Positions 47,038 through 57,809 of a stretch of DNA of 64,000 nt are shown here, piece by piece. Source of the stretch: Fennellomyces sp. T-0311 (lineage: Eukaryota > Mucoromycota > Mucoromycetes > Mucorales > Lichtheimiaceae); NCBI GenBank assembly GCA_025266875.1, contig JALLLT010000001.1, forward strand, positions 434,001 to 498,000. Reading direction: 5' to 3'. Each line of letters starts with the position of its first letter. Position 1 is the first letter of the stretch. The notes under the pieces are model-generated. The model worked only from the letters and a program-made list of their open reading frames with translations, had not been told where the DNA came from and made no database searches. The translations under genes and the position numbers were made by a program.

Positions 47038-48478
47038 TTTTCTGGTTTGCAAGAGCGCTTCAAGATTGACACCAGAGGAAATGGAATGCCTGAAGAAAAT
47101 TGCGGTGGGTCCTTCGGGGTTGATCCGCCTACGCCCTTTTATGGTCTTAGAGATCAGGAAGACATGATCCTAGGTGCAAAAGTATATGATTTATTTTGGA
47201 AGACTCTGAGATATGCCCGTATACGTACGTACTAGACTTATGGTCGCACCCTTGCGGTACTGATGTTAGAGTATGAAGGATAAGATCTGGTGCCATATCT
47301 GAAAAAAACCTTATTGGGAAAAAGACAGGCCTGTAGTAATGCAATAAAGAACGTAGAGAAACTATAAATGCAGGGATAAAGCTCACAAGTGATGCTTGAA
47401 GTACGTTTGGCCACACGTTATAGAGCATGGTCTTCTGTGATCGCTGCTTCACTGCCTTGTAGGGCTTCAGGCGCTGGCGCTTCTTCGTCGTACTCCTCAT
47501 TCTTATGGCTCAGCTGGTCGATCTTTCGTAGTTCAGTGCTGGCCATGCCTTATTTCCATTTGCCACAACTCAGCCCATCACTTGAACGTGGCAGGCTGAT
47601 CAAATAATTATGGTGGATACCTACAGAGTTTATATGAGTCCGCAGTAGGTACTAATTCAATCCATGCTTGCTCAGGCGCTGGTTCATCCTCGTGCTAGTC
47701 CCAAACTTGTTCATAATGTGGTCAAAAACTAATAACTGTCGGGGAAATACTGGAATACTCTATGTAGCGCTAAAGTCGTTGGCTGTGAGATTTATGTTAG
47801 TTATCGCATGGCCAGAGTTTCAACATTAAAGTGAGAGGTGTAGAGATAAATTGGATATTTTATCCGAGTTCACCTTTTTTGTACTAGCTGATAAACAAAT
47901 ACAACATCCATGAACGTTTTGGAAATGACAAAAGCTTACTTAAATATTGAAGTCCATATCTAACATTTATTATGAAAAGTTTGAATGACACACGAGATCT
48001 TGTTTGCGTCTTTGATTTTTTAATTGTCTGTGCAAGCAGGCACACTTGTAACTACGTCACTCGTGTGAAAAAACAAGCTTTTGCATTATTATTTGTATCC
48101 AAATTATCTACATCACTTACAAAACCACCTTCAATACAGATCATTTTGTATCCAACTTAAGAATAACATCATTAGACAGTTAATTCAGAAAATGATAGAC
48201 CGCATGCGATAAATCAGTTATCACACTTACTCTGCCGCATGGAATTTATCAGCCTGAGGGACTCGCGACTGTATCACTCGTCATGGCTGATAAATCCATA
48301 CCACGGCGGGGCAAGTGTGATAATTTCTGGCTATTTTTCGGGAGTTGTCTATTACATTATAGATTTAATGATCTTGGTAATAGCACAACAATAATACTAT
48401 AGCTTCAGATGACACTTTTGAAATAACCGGACATGTCATATTAATGAATTAAAGAGGCACGTACTTGTGTGCCTCGAG
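47038..48478. other. Relic-bearing intergenic region
   Basis: Protein-like stretches in shifting frames continue to about 47600, including a minus-strand stretch near 47500-47600 interrupted by stops. A strong imperfect palindrome lies at 48214-48330. No intact gene is supported. Confidence 0.45.
48214..48330. repeat. Imperfect palindrome / fold-back element
   Basis: Two arms of about 42-45 bp face each other across a 30-bp loop. The left arm reads TTATCACACTT...GCCGCATGGAATTTATCAGCC; the right arm is its reverse complement with few changes (GGCTGATAAATCCAT...GGCAAGTGTGATAA). The arms would form a long hairpin in RNA or a cruciform in DNA. It may be a small fold-back transposon. No direct target duplication could be fixed. 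Confidence 0.7.
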
Positions 48479-48936
48479 TCATTGAACCAAATGTCTCAGG
48501 CTTGAGCTTAAGAAGAATGGAAAATCCAGTGAGACTGCGGCTGAAACATGGGACTCCTTAAGAAGTTCAATCACTAGGATATGCGGCAAACCGGCTCTCT
48601 TGACCAAGTTCTTGTATTTCTCCTCTGGCGTAGTCTCCATGTAAGGAATTTTACGTCCCAGCGCCTTAGTAAGGATTTCAGCACAAAATATCGAGTTCAT
48701 AACATCACCGTGCTTCTCGACCGGTTCCTGAAAGATATTTGCTGCTACAAGGTCAACATCGTTTGTTGAAACCTACGACTGGCTGCTTTCGCTTCAATCA
48801 TATCGATTATGGCCTTCGCAGAATTGATAATAGTTAATATAGATAAAACAGCACGGGATTGCTCATAAATTGTGTTAGCCATCTTGATTAGGAATGGATA
48901 AAATTCATTTCTTGCTGAAACGGTTTGTAGCTTCAT
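48479..48936 (-). pseudogene. Decayed NmrA-like gene copy
   Basis: The minus strand carries blocks clearly derived from the neighbouring NmrA-like genes: NIFQEPVEKHGDV, then AEILTKALGRKIPYMETTPE and RAGLPHILVIELLKES. Compared with copy 1, about 24 nt are missing between EKHGD and the AEIL block, and a stop lies in the STNDV segment where the frame shifts. The upstream Rossmann half is gone or unrecognisable, and the C-terminal end is frameshifted before the usual TLAQWLEANKS. It resembles copy 1 more than copy 2, so it probably arose by local duplication from copy 1. Not expected to make a working enzyme. Confidence 0.85.
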
Positions 48937-50561
48937 AGGTCATCTGTGTGATGTCAACATGGTAATGGACAAAATTCTGGACGTTGTTTGTTACTGTGGT
49001 ATCGCTTAACGAGAAAAGGCTTCCGAATGACGAGACCATATATGCATATCATTTTATTACGAAAGTTAGTCTCCATTTACACTGATGATGAGTTAGGATG
49101 GTGAACACGAATGCTTTGTGTAATGCCCTCAAAGGTCCATATAATCACCGCGTCCCATATGATCTTGCCATATTGTCTAAGAGAGAATATCTGAGACCAA
49201 GTTAACGGAATTGCCTTGATCTGTAAAGCCAGATCAAGATTACATATAAGAGCAAGTAGGGCAATCGATAATTGCACAGTTATTGATGTCGTAAAAGCAA
49301 TGTATATAATTCAAAATTTTTGAGTTGGTAATAGTAGTATGTATAAGTGAAAGGCTGAAGTTAATGAAGGAAACGTGTATACGTATGCATAAGCAAAAAA
49401 GTTAGTACCTTCCCAATTCTAGTGGAGTGGACAAAGCCATGGTATGTATCCATTTTGGTTTTTATAATTCCACAAATAAGAGAATATGAAACATACACAT
49501 GAAGTTCCATAGGCATCTTTATTTAAATGGCCAAGAGATTATCAAAAATATCTGTATGCATCTAGAATGCAATAGTCTATTTTCCGTTAAACTGTGATGT
49601 AGGGGCGCTAACTTCCAAGAATAGAGGATGCAAAGCTTAATTGACTTTGTATCCAGGCATTCAAACCAATAGTCCCCTTGGATTGTGATTTGCACGGTTC
49701 ACTCGTAAGGCTCAACAAAGCTGTTAACGACTATGTACTATATAACAGTGTTCAACAGGGTATACATGTACATATTTCTGTTTTAATAGTATTATTTGTT
49801 ATATTGCATATAGTGAGAGATAATTGTTAATATTCGATTAGGGCAGTGCTTAAATTGCTTGGGATATGTTCTGATTATTGTGGTTTGATATACAGAGATA
49901 AAAAAATTAAATCGAAAGCAATTCATATAAAATCTGTGATAGAAGCAAATCAGGCACATATGTTCAAACCAGTTTAGGAGCAAATGAACCTCCAAAGTTT
50001 GCCAAAAGCATGTGTAATGACTCTATTGTTGAAATAAAGATGCATAAAACTGATGTCAACAGTCACGAAGTACATTGCTCCTCGGGTCAAAAAGGTGCAC
50101 AAGAAAGCTTATGAATTGTAGTCATTGGTAATCAAAGACATTCATGAGATATAACTGTTACAGGGATCTTGACTAAGAGATTTTACAAGCATTGAATTCT
50201 TCTGAGAAAACTTGGCCATAGAGAGGGCTATCTTGATCTGTTGAAATATAAGCAACTTTAGAAAGCGTCTGTCGTATACTCGACACACCATCATCTATGG
50301 TTATATGTTTTCCTTTAGCCCTTAATAGTATTAATTTATGAAAATGTTTGCTTAAGTTTACATATATAATGGGGGCCACAACATTCATGACAGGGCACCG
50401 AATTCTGCCAACAGTAGAGCATGAATTTATATACCACCATTTACAAAATTCAACCGAAATCCTTATATGGCATTTATTATAACTAGTATTATAAAACGTT
50501 GGTATAAACTACATTACGATACAGTTATTATGCTTAGTTTGGCGCTATATATAGCAATCGC
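48937..50561. other. Repeat-bearing intergenic region
   Basis: Contains one copy of a dispersed repeat (48991-49291, listed separately). Other short frames, such as 49792-49995 and 50173-50388 on the minus strand, have no motif. No confident gene. Confidence 0.45.
48991..49291. repeat. Dispersed repeat family, copy 1
   Basis: Shares a colinear series of blocks with 61656-61928: a start of the type GTGGTATCGCTTAACGAGAA, then an ATCTGAGACCAAGTTAACGG-like block, a GATCTGTAAAGCCAG-like block and a CGATAATTGCACAGTTATTG-like end. The minus strand is open here for 66 codons (SIALLALICNLDLALQIKAI, LTWSQIF), and the partner reads similarly in part (PLTRFQIF). This suggests decay of a once-coding mobile element. 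Confidence 0.65.
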
Positions 50562-51449
50562 TTAAAGAAGCGCAGATTTATTGGCTTCGAGCCATTGACT
50601 CAATGTCTCGGGCTGGCGCTTAAGGAGAATGGACAAGACAGGCGAGACCTTGGCTGGGATAGGCAGATCCAACAAGAGATCGGTAGCCATAATGTGTGGC
50701 AGTCCGGCCTTTTCGATCATGTTCTTGTAAGAATCTTCAGGCGTACTTCTGACATAGGTAATCTTGCGGCCTAGCACCCGAGTGAGAAGCTCGGCACGGT
50801 CTGTCAAGCTCACCACGTCACCGATCATTTCGTAAACTCCATCGGAATGCTTCTCAATTGGCTCTTGCAAAATATTTGCCGCTGCAAGTCCGATATCGTT
50901 GGTCGAAATCCAGTGCTGTTCAGTTCCTGGGTCAACCGTATCGATAATGGCATTGGCAAACTTGATACTGTTGATTTCCAACCACAGGAGATTAGACATG
51001 AATCGTGCAGGTCGAAGCGTAACGTAGGCACCTCGATTAGGAATAGACACAATTCCTTCCTCGCTTTGACGATGTACTTCTCCAATATACGACGAACGCC
51101 ATGGAAAGGTAGTTGAGATCGAGGATATGTGCACGATCTGTTTGACACCAGAAGCATAGGCCTTTTGTGCAATATTAGTCTTGTACTTGGCGAGGTTCTG
51201 AAAGTCCGTGTTTATCAAAAGGAATAAGCGCATGTGTCCAGTAATGGTTTCTTCAAACGGCTTCAAGTTGTCCAAGTCACCCTCGACAACTGTTAAATTC
51301 GGATCATTTCCAAAGAGGTTTTGAGCCTTGGCAGGCGATCGCGCGTAAACTGTAACTTGAACCTTGTTCCTCAGTAGCTCTTTGATAGCCGCAGTACCGA
51401 CGTTTCCTGTACCGCCAATAACGTAGATTTGTTCAGCTGCTGTTACCAT
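50562..51449 (-). CDS. NmrA-like NAD(P)-binding protein, copy 2
   Basis: An intronless gene of 295 residues and a close paralogue of the gene at 43019. It keeps the Rossmann motif (IYVIGGTGNVGTAAIKELLR), the arginine after strand two (VTVYARSPAKA), VKQIVHISSISTTFPWRSSY, the WISTNDIGLAAANIL block and the TLSQWLEANKSALL end. The main differences from copy 1 are near the middle (TDFQNLAKYKTN) and in the C-terminal loop. The ATG at 51449 matches the start of copy 1; a further upstream in-frame ATG would add ten residues not found in the paralogue. CCTTTATATACTC about 50 bp upstream on the genomic strand may be its TATA region. Substrate unknown. Confidence 0.9.
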   Translation of the reverse strand: MVTAAEQIYVIGGTGNVGTAAIKELLRNKVQVTVYARSPAKAQNLFGNDPNLTVVEGDLDNLKPFEETITGHMRLFLLINTDFQNLAKYKTNIAQKAYASGVKQIVHISSISTTFPWRSSYIGEVHRQSEEGIVSIPNRGAYVTLRPARFMSNLLWLEINSIKFANAIIDTVDPGTEQHWISTNDIGLAAANILQEPIEKHSDGVYEMIGDVVSLTDRAELLTRVLGRKITYVRSTPEDSYKNMIEKAGLPHIMATDLLLDLPIPAKVSPVLSILLKRQPETLSQWLEANKSALL

Positions 51450-52099
51450 ATTGTAAAGAAATGATAAACTAACCCTCACTACTGCTCCAAAATAACCTTT
51501 ATATACTCTGATATCTTTTCGTTGTTGATACTAGACATCGGTTTCAAATTATCCGTGTCCGAAATTCGGCAAGGATAAACTAAACGCAGACGTTTATACG
51601 TACATATAAAGATAATAATCACCGATCAGCCACGCCGTTACGTGTCAGATATTTTCCTGGTAGCTGCTCTATGAACTTGTATTACTTGCCATATATATCC
51701 ATGAGTACGAATCGCTCCTTTTTGGGTTTCTGGTTAGATGCTGATCCCACTGTGCAGTAAGGATATTATCACTACCACTACTTGATGACATATATTGTTA
51801 CCAGATGTCAACATAAAAGACTAGGTGACTGGGACCAACTGGTCTGTGCTCACTCTTTTTCAGTAGCATTATGAACTGTGGCGCATCGCAAAAAGCAATA
51901 TACGGATTGAAAGCTACTGTGACATACGTGACATTTATTACCACCAAGGAAACACGCTAACCATCTACATACGGGATTTGCGAAAGTTGAGGATACCGGG
52001 ATTACTTAAGATGAATGTATATTATACGTAGTTCGAAGATTAAATAAATGACATCTATGCAGACGTAATAGTATTAAGTATAGCTGTTACAATACATAT
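51450..52099. other. Intergenic spacer
   Basis: 650 bp between the promoter of an NmrA-like gene and the 3' end of a glucosidase gene, both on the minus strand. AT-rich; no gene is seen. Confidence 0.6.
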
Positions 52100-54729
52100 T
52101 CAGCGAATATAAAAAGTAGCGCGCTGGCGGATATCGCGGCTGCTAGAACCGATGTGCAACCTAAACAAGCCTTTGGGAACGACCCATTTCTGGGCATCAA
52201 CGCTCCAGATAGAAAGCTCTTGTTTTCCAAACTTGAAAGACACCTCACTTGACTTTCCTTTCTTCAAGTAGATCTTTTCAAAACCACGCAGAAGCTTTGG
52301 TGGCTCATATGCAGCTTCTGGGAACGAAACGTAAGCCTGGACGACTTCTGCACCATCCTTTTCACCGGTGTTCTTGATGTGAAGTGTAGCCTCAACATCG
52401 GTGCCATTTACATTAACGTTAAGTCCAGAGTACTTGAATGTGGTGTACGATAAGCCAAAACCAAATTCAAACTGGGGCTCAATTCCCTTGGCGTCGAACC
52501 ATTTGTATCCGACCAACAACCTTTCGGAATATTCAGTCTATCGAAAATTAAATCGTTAAGCGCACTTTTCTTTTCGTTAATAAAATGTGTATGATGTACC
52601 TTAAAGCCGCTAGTTGGTTGAGCTGGATAATCTGATTCTTTCTTTGCGATGGTATAAGGTAGACGGCCAGAAGGATTTACATCGCCAAAGATAATGTCAG
52701 CAAGAGAGTTACCAGTTTCTTGGCCTGGCATGCCTGGCCACAGAATTCCAGTAACGTTTTCATGATCGGCCCATGGCATTATTGCGGGATTTCCGGAATG
52801 AATAACAACAACTGTGTTGCTATTAACTTCTGCAACAGCTTCAATCTGTAAAACACATAGTAGGTTAATGATGTGAATACAAGATAATACTAATCATAGA
52901 ATCCTTACAAGTTTGTCCACATTATCATCAACCTTTAGAGCCTTGAGATCTTCTCCTTCAGTTGGATAAACCTTGGCAAACACAAAGGCAACATCGACAG
53001 TTTGGGCAATCTTTACCGCTTCGGCTCTCTTACTATCGCTCAAGCTCGAGACAACTTTAATAGAAAGTTTGCTGGCGCGGTTGGTAATACCGTCAAGCGG
53101 CTACGTATAAATATATTTAGTCGAGTTACCAGGATACGCATTTTTCTGTTAATGTTAGTTACCGAAATAATGTAAGGAATGTTGGATCCACCAGAGCCTC
53201 CGCCTTGAATCAATGTTCCTTTGTTGCATTGAGAAATAACACCACACGAAGTATTATTTTTGCGGCTATTTACACATAATATTTTAATACCACATCCCTA
53301 AAGTTTAATCTGTACATCATACCTTGTATCCAAACCGGCATCACTGCCAAAAACAGCAATTTTTGTGAAACCCGATTCTTCGGTAATAGGAAGTACATTA
53401 TCCTTGTTGCGCAAGAGGACAACAGAAGCTGCACCATGCTTTCGAATACCGACAGCATGATTGCCTTGGACATCAAGTCCAGGATCTTTGATGTTGGGTA
53501 GATTAGTATGCATCTTGATAGAAGGATAATTTTCATCTTGACGCATCTAGTCACGGATATTGGTATAAGATAGTTGTCATAGATATCAAATTTGGATGCG
53601 AACCTTGTACCAAGCAGCAACAATACGTCGTGTCATGTCCTTGACACGCTCGATTTCGACGTTACCGTTCTTAACAGCAGTTTTCAAGAAAGACCCAAAG
53701 TAAACCCATCCTCCAGGCCTATTTCCATGATGTCATTAGTAACCATATCCAGTCGAAATAAGAGAAACACTCTTTTACATCGTCATATCTAAACCGTTGT
53801 TGGCGGCCTTAACAGTTGAATGTGTTGCGATCCAGTCGCTGTGAACAAATCCGCGGAAGTTCAGCTCATCCTTAAGAACACCGTTCAAAACATGGTCATT
53901 CTCGCAAGCATAGGTTCCGTTCAATTTGTTGTATGAGCACATAATAGTGCCAACGCCGGCTTCTACGGACCTGGCAAAAGGCCATAGATATACTTCGTGC
54001 AATGTCCGATCGTCAATTGTGACATCGATGAGCATTCTGTTGCCTTCTTGCTCATTGCCAATAAAATGCTTTGCAGCAGCAATCTATAAAGCAAAAGATG
54101 AATTATATATTTTAATTTGCAGAAATAAGTATATTATAACGACTGTAACTTACAACTCCTTGGCTCTGAATACCGGTGATAGTTTTTGCAGCAGCAACGC
54201 CAGAGAGATAAGGGTCCTATTGAAAAAGAAGTTATTACTGAGTTGGACACCTATCGGGCCTTTATTAGACTATATCGAAATGTCGTACCTCACCGAATCC
54301 TTCCCAGTTGCGTCCAGACTTGGCGACACGAGCAATGTTCATGCCCGGGCCTAGCTGGACATGGGCACCCTTGGCTCTGAACTCAGCTCCCATATCCTGG
54401 CCACGCTCAAGTAATGCTTCTTTGTCCCACGAGGCTGCGATCGTTATGCCTGCAGGGAATGCGCTTGCAAATGGAGTACCGCGTACGCCTAGTGGACCAT
54501 CAGCAAGGCAGAGAGCCGGAAAATCGGGATTTGTAATGCTGTAAGTTGTGCCTGTGCAGGGGCCGATGAATAGGCCACGGCCTTTGGAAAGCTTAATCAT
54601 TTGATTGAGCGTCATTTGGTCAACCAGTTTGTCGGCTTTAACGTAAGCCTCGTCCCATGATAATAAGTCGACTGCCGAGATTGCTGTTGTCGATGCTAGT
54701 AGTAGAAGGATTGTGGATGTTAACCGCAT
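52100..54729 (-). CDS. Secreted GH3 beta-glucosidase, copy A
   Basis: Glycoside hydrolase family 3 enzyme that releases glucose from beta-glucosides. Nine exons give 708 residues; introns 54217-54288, 54084-54153, 53719-53778, 53547-53603, 53266-53322, 53101-53162, 52846-52908, 52538-52599. A signal peptide (MRLTSTILLLLASTTAISA) begins it. Domains: GH3 N-terminal barrel with [27 protein letters not shown] and KHFIGNEQEGNR; the presumed nucleophile is Asp 251 in FRGFVHSDWIATHS. The GH3 C domain has IHSGNPAIMPWADHE and [20 protein letters not shown]; the fibronectin III-like domain starts at FGFGLSYTTFKYSG. PTEGED is the presumed acid/base loop. The region around the nucleophile differs from copies B and C (HSDWIA rather than MSDWG/D). 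Confidence 0.93.
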
Positions 54730-54947
54730 TGGTATATTCTGGAAAGGAGAGGAAGGAAGAGTATAAAAATAACAGAGTAATACTCCACTGTATTCAGTTT
54801 TATTAAATGATTTACGTCGTATGTACTACGTGATACGTTATTGTGGGAGAAATGCTGCACGAGCTACTGGCTATTCTGAAGGTTCCAAAAAATACTTGTA
54901 CATAATTGGATAATTGTGCTCCGCTGTGTGCTCCACTAGCTTACCCT

Positions 54948-57634
54948 TTAAAGGGTAAAGGAAGCTTGACCAGGCAAGTTCCGACTGCTCGAACCAATGT
55001 GTAACATATATTTTCCGACGGGAATTTGCCAATCTTCCTTCTGTTCATCCCAAATACTGAGTTCAGTCTTCGTCAGCTGGAACTGGACGCTTTTATCCTC
55101 GCCGGTTTTCAAGAAAATCTTTTCGAATCCACGTAGAAGCTTTGGTGGCTCTCCTGCATTTTCCGGAAACGTGATGTATAACTGAACAACTTCAGCTCCA
55201 TCGACAGCACCAGTATTGCTAACGGATACACTAGCTGTAACTAATTCTTCGTGTACAACGTTAACTTGCAGATTTTCATACGCGAACGTCGTATAGGACA
55301 GTCCGAAGCCGAACTCGAAGAGCGGATCAATACCATTTGCATCAAACCATTTGTATCCAAGCAACAGTTTTTCTTCATATGGAACCTACAAATAGCGCTA
55401 TGAGCTAGTGTCAAATTAAGGTTCATCCCCTTGTTACCTGTAATTTCAGTGATACATCCGCGGGATAATCGTTGTGGTTCTTCGCGATCGTATAAGGCAA
55501 CCGACCAGATGGATTGACATCGCCAAACAGAACGTCAGCTAGCGCATGACCGGACTCTTGTCCCGGTAAACCTGCCCACACGATCGCCTTAATGTTGGGA
55601 TGGGATGCCCATTCCATATCCACTGGTCCTCCAGAATGTATTACGACAATCGTATTTTTGCAAACATTGGATATATGCTTAATCTGAATGCCACATATTT
55701 GGTTCAGTTCACGTCGTGTGTACCAAAAATAGGTTATAGTTACAATAGGTATATGCAGAGGGTTTATGCCATGAAAAGGGCGATCAATGGCCTCTGTAGC
55801 GTACGCATTACCGAAAACAATACATGTATCGGTTGGAGATATCGTGGTGGTGATTATTGTAAGAAGGTCAGAAACAGGGCTAACGTCATTCAAGATGGCT
55901 TGAACTTCAATTGAGTCATTGTTAGCGCGCTGGGTAATACCTTCCAAGGGCTACATTGACAATGCAAATGTTAGCATCGACAGTATCACAGAGTTCCAAT
56001 GGATCTATATTACGGTAATGAGATATGGGAAGCTTGCAGAACCCGATCCTCCACCCATGGCCAATGTTCCAGTGTTGCACATGTGTGCAGGGCACAGATT
56101 AGGTGGTCTATTTACATGGTCACACTGTCAGCTGCGATGCATGATCCTTTGTTTTCCACTACCTACAGTATGCCTGCTCCTGCATCGGTGCCAGCTACCA
56201 CAATCCTCTTTTTAGGTAAATTGTTAGCACGGATGGGCAATACTCCGTCAGTGTTTCGTAGCAAGATCGTTGAAGCAGCACCAATTGCACGGATTCCATC
56301 CCTGTGATTCCCCTGTACATCAACTGCGGGATCCTTTGATGGATTCTTGGTGTTGATCTGGACCTGGGGAAAGTTCTAATAGTGACTTAGTCAGCTATAC
56401 GGATACTCGGTAGCTTGAAACTAGGTAGCTTGAAACCAAATTACCTGGTCTTGTCCGAGCTTTACAAAAGATCATCTTAATAAGCTTGCATTACTATGAC
56501 TTTTACACTACTAACCTTGTAATAGGTTGCCACGATACGCTCTACCATCTCACTTAGCTAGATAGATATCAATATGTGTACTAGATTGACGTAGATTTCC
56601 AAGGCATACCCTCTCTTCCGATACTTTTCCGCTTTCAACAGCAGCCCGTAGACTAGCACCAAAATGTCGGTCATCTCCAGGCATGTCCATATCCAACCCC
56701 GCATTTGCTCCTTTTGCTGCAGAAAAACTCGCGTCCCAGTCGGACATAACCCAGCCTTTGAACCCCATCTCCACACGAAGGTCGCGTGTCAGGGTATCAC
56801 TATTTTCGCACGCGTAGACGTTGTTGACCTTGTTATATGCACACATGACTGCACCAACTCCGGCCTCGATCGCTCTTGCATAGGGCCACAGGTATAATTC
56901 GTGCAATGTTCGGTTATCGACATTACTTGACATCTGTAGAAAATGCATAAGCAATACCATTCTCGTGAAGAGAGTCAAAACCACTTGCATGCTTGCGATT
57001 TGTCTCTTGATTGTAGACGGTGTAATGTTTGACAGTTGCAATCTATGTGGGCCATTTAGAAAAGCGATAAAGGGGTCCCCTGTTTCGAAGGCACTCACAA
57101 CTCCCTTGCTTTGTGCTCCTTGTATTGTTTCCGCACCTGCTACACCACTCAAATACGGATCCTACAAGACATGAATTTTTTTCCATCATCCTACAATGGC
57201 TGCTTAGGATAGCATACCTCGCCAAAGCCTTCCCATCCACGGCCTGAGCGTGGGAGGCGCAGTAGATCCGTACTAGGACCTAACCATACGTTGATGCCCT
57301 TACCACGGAATTCCTCCGCAATATCCGCACCCCGCTGTCGTATCATTTCTCGATCGAAAGAGGCAGCAGCATTGATACCGGCAACAAATGCACTCGTTTT
57401 GGAAGAACCTCGAACACCTAGTGGCCCATCATTCAGGCACAGTGGTCCAAAATGAGGCGTTTCACCGGTATTCCCGACACAAGGACCATCAGTGCCAGTG
57501 GTGATGGTTATTTTCTCGTCAATTGTCATCTGAGTAACCAATGTTCGTGCGATATCGTATGCTTCATCCCATGAGCGCTCTGCTGTTGTCACTGAAATAA
57601 TTGCTAAGGATATGGCAATCCAGATTAAGATCAT
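54948..57634 (-). CDS. Secreted GH3 beta-glucosidase, copy B
   Basis: Eleven exons give 702 residues. Introns: 57162-57217, 57043-57098, 56934-56988, 56558-56609, 56460-56515, 56376-56444, 56108-56166, 55951-56013, 55684-55743, 55386-55437. Signal peptide MILIWIAISLAIISVTTA. The GH3 barrel has [28 protein letters not shown] and KGWVMSDWDAS with the presumed nucleophile Asp 243. The acid/base loop reads YATEAIDRPFHG. The C domain has [20 protein letters not shown], and an Fn3-like end follows (FGFGLSYTTFAYEN). The intron at 56934 begins GCAAGT, a GC-AG intron, and it alone aligns NRKH with MSSNVDNRTL as in copy C. One exon, 56445-56459, is only 15 nt (LGQDQ). The long open stretch near 55700 looked like decay until this splicing was resolved. 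Confidence 0.9.
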
Positions 57635-57809
57635 GATCAGATGAAGAAGAAAAAAGGGTACAGAGAGGAAAAGATAGATGAGAGGAAGGGGTAAAAGTCT
57701 CCTCCACTGTTACTGTCATCCTCCCTGTACCACATGTTATGATGCTAGTGCAGATCATATACAGGAATAAGGGGGCGGCGGTGATAGATTTATTGATATG
57801 CGCAATGGA

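Noticed and set aside
55423..55947. Suspected decay of glucosidase copy B, where the frame looked extended by unrelated residues
   Set aside because: A 60-nt GT-AG intron at 55684-55743 removes the extra residues and restores the family alignment, so copy B appears intact.
55600..56307. Plus-strand open frames of about 100 codons
   Set aside because: They lie opposite glucosidase copy B exons and introns and have no protein-like features.
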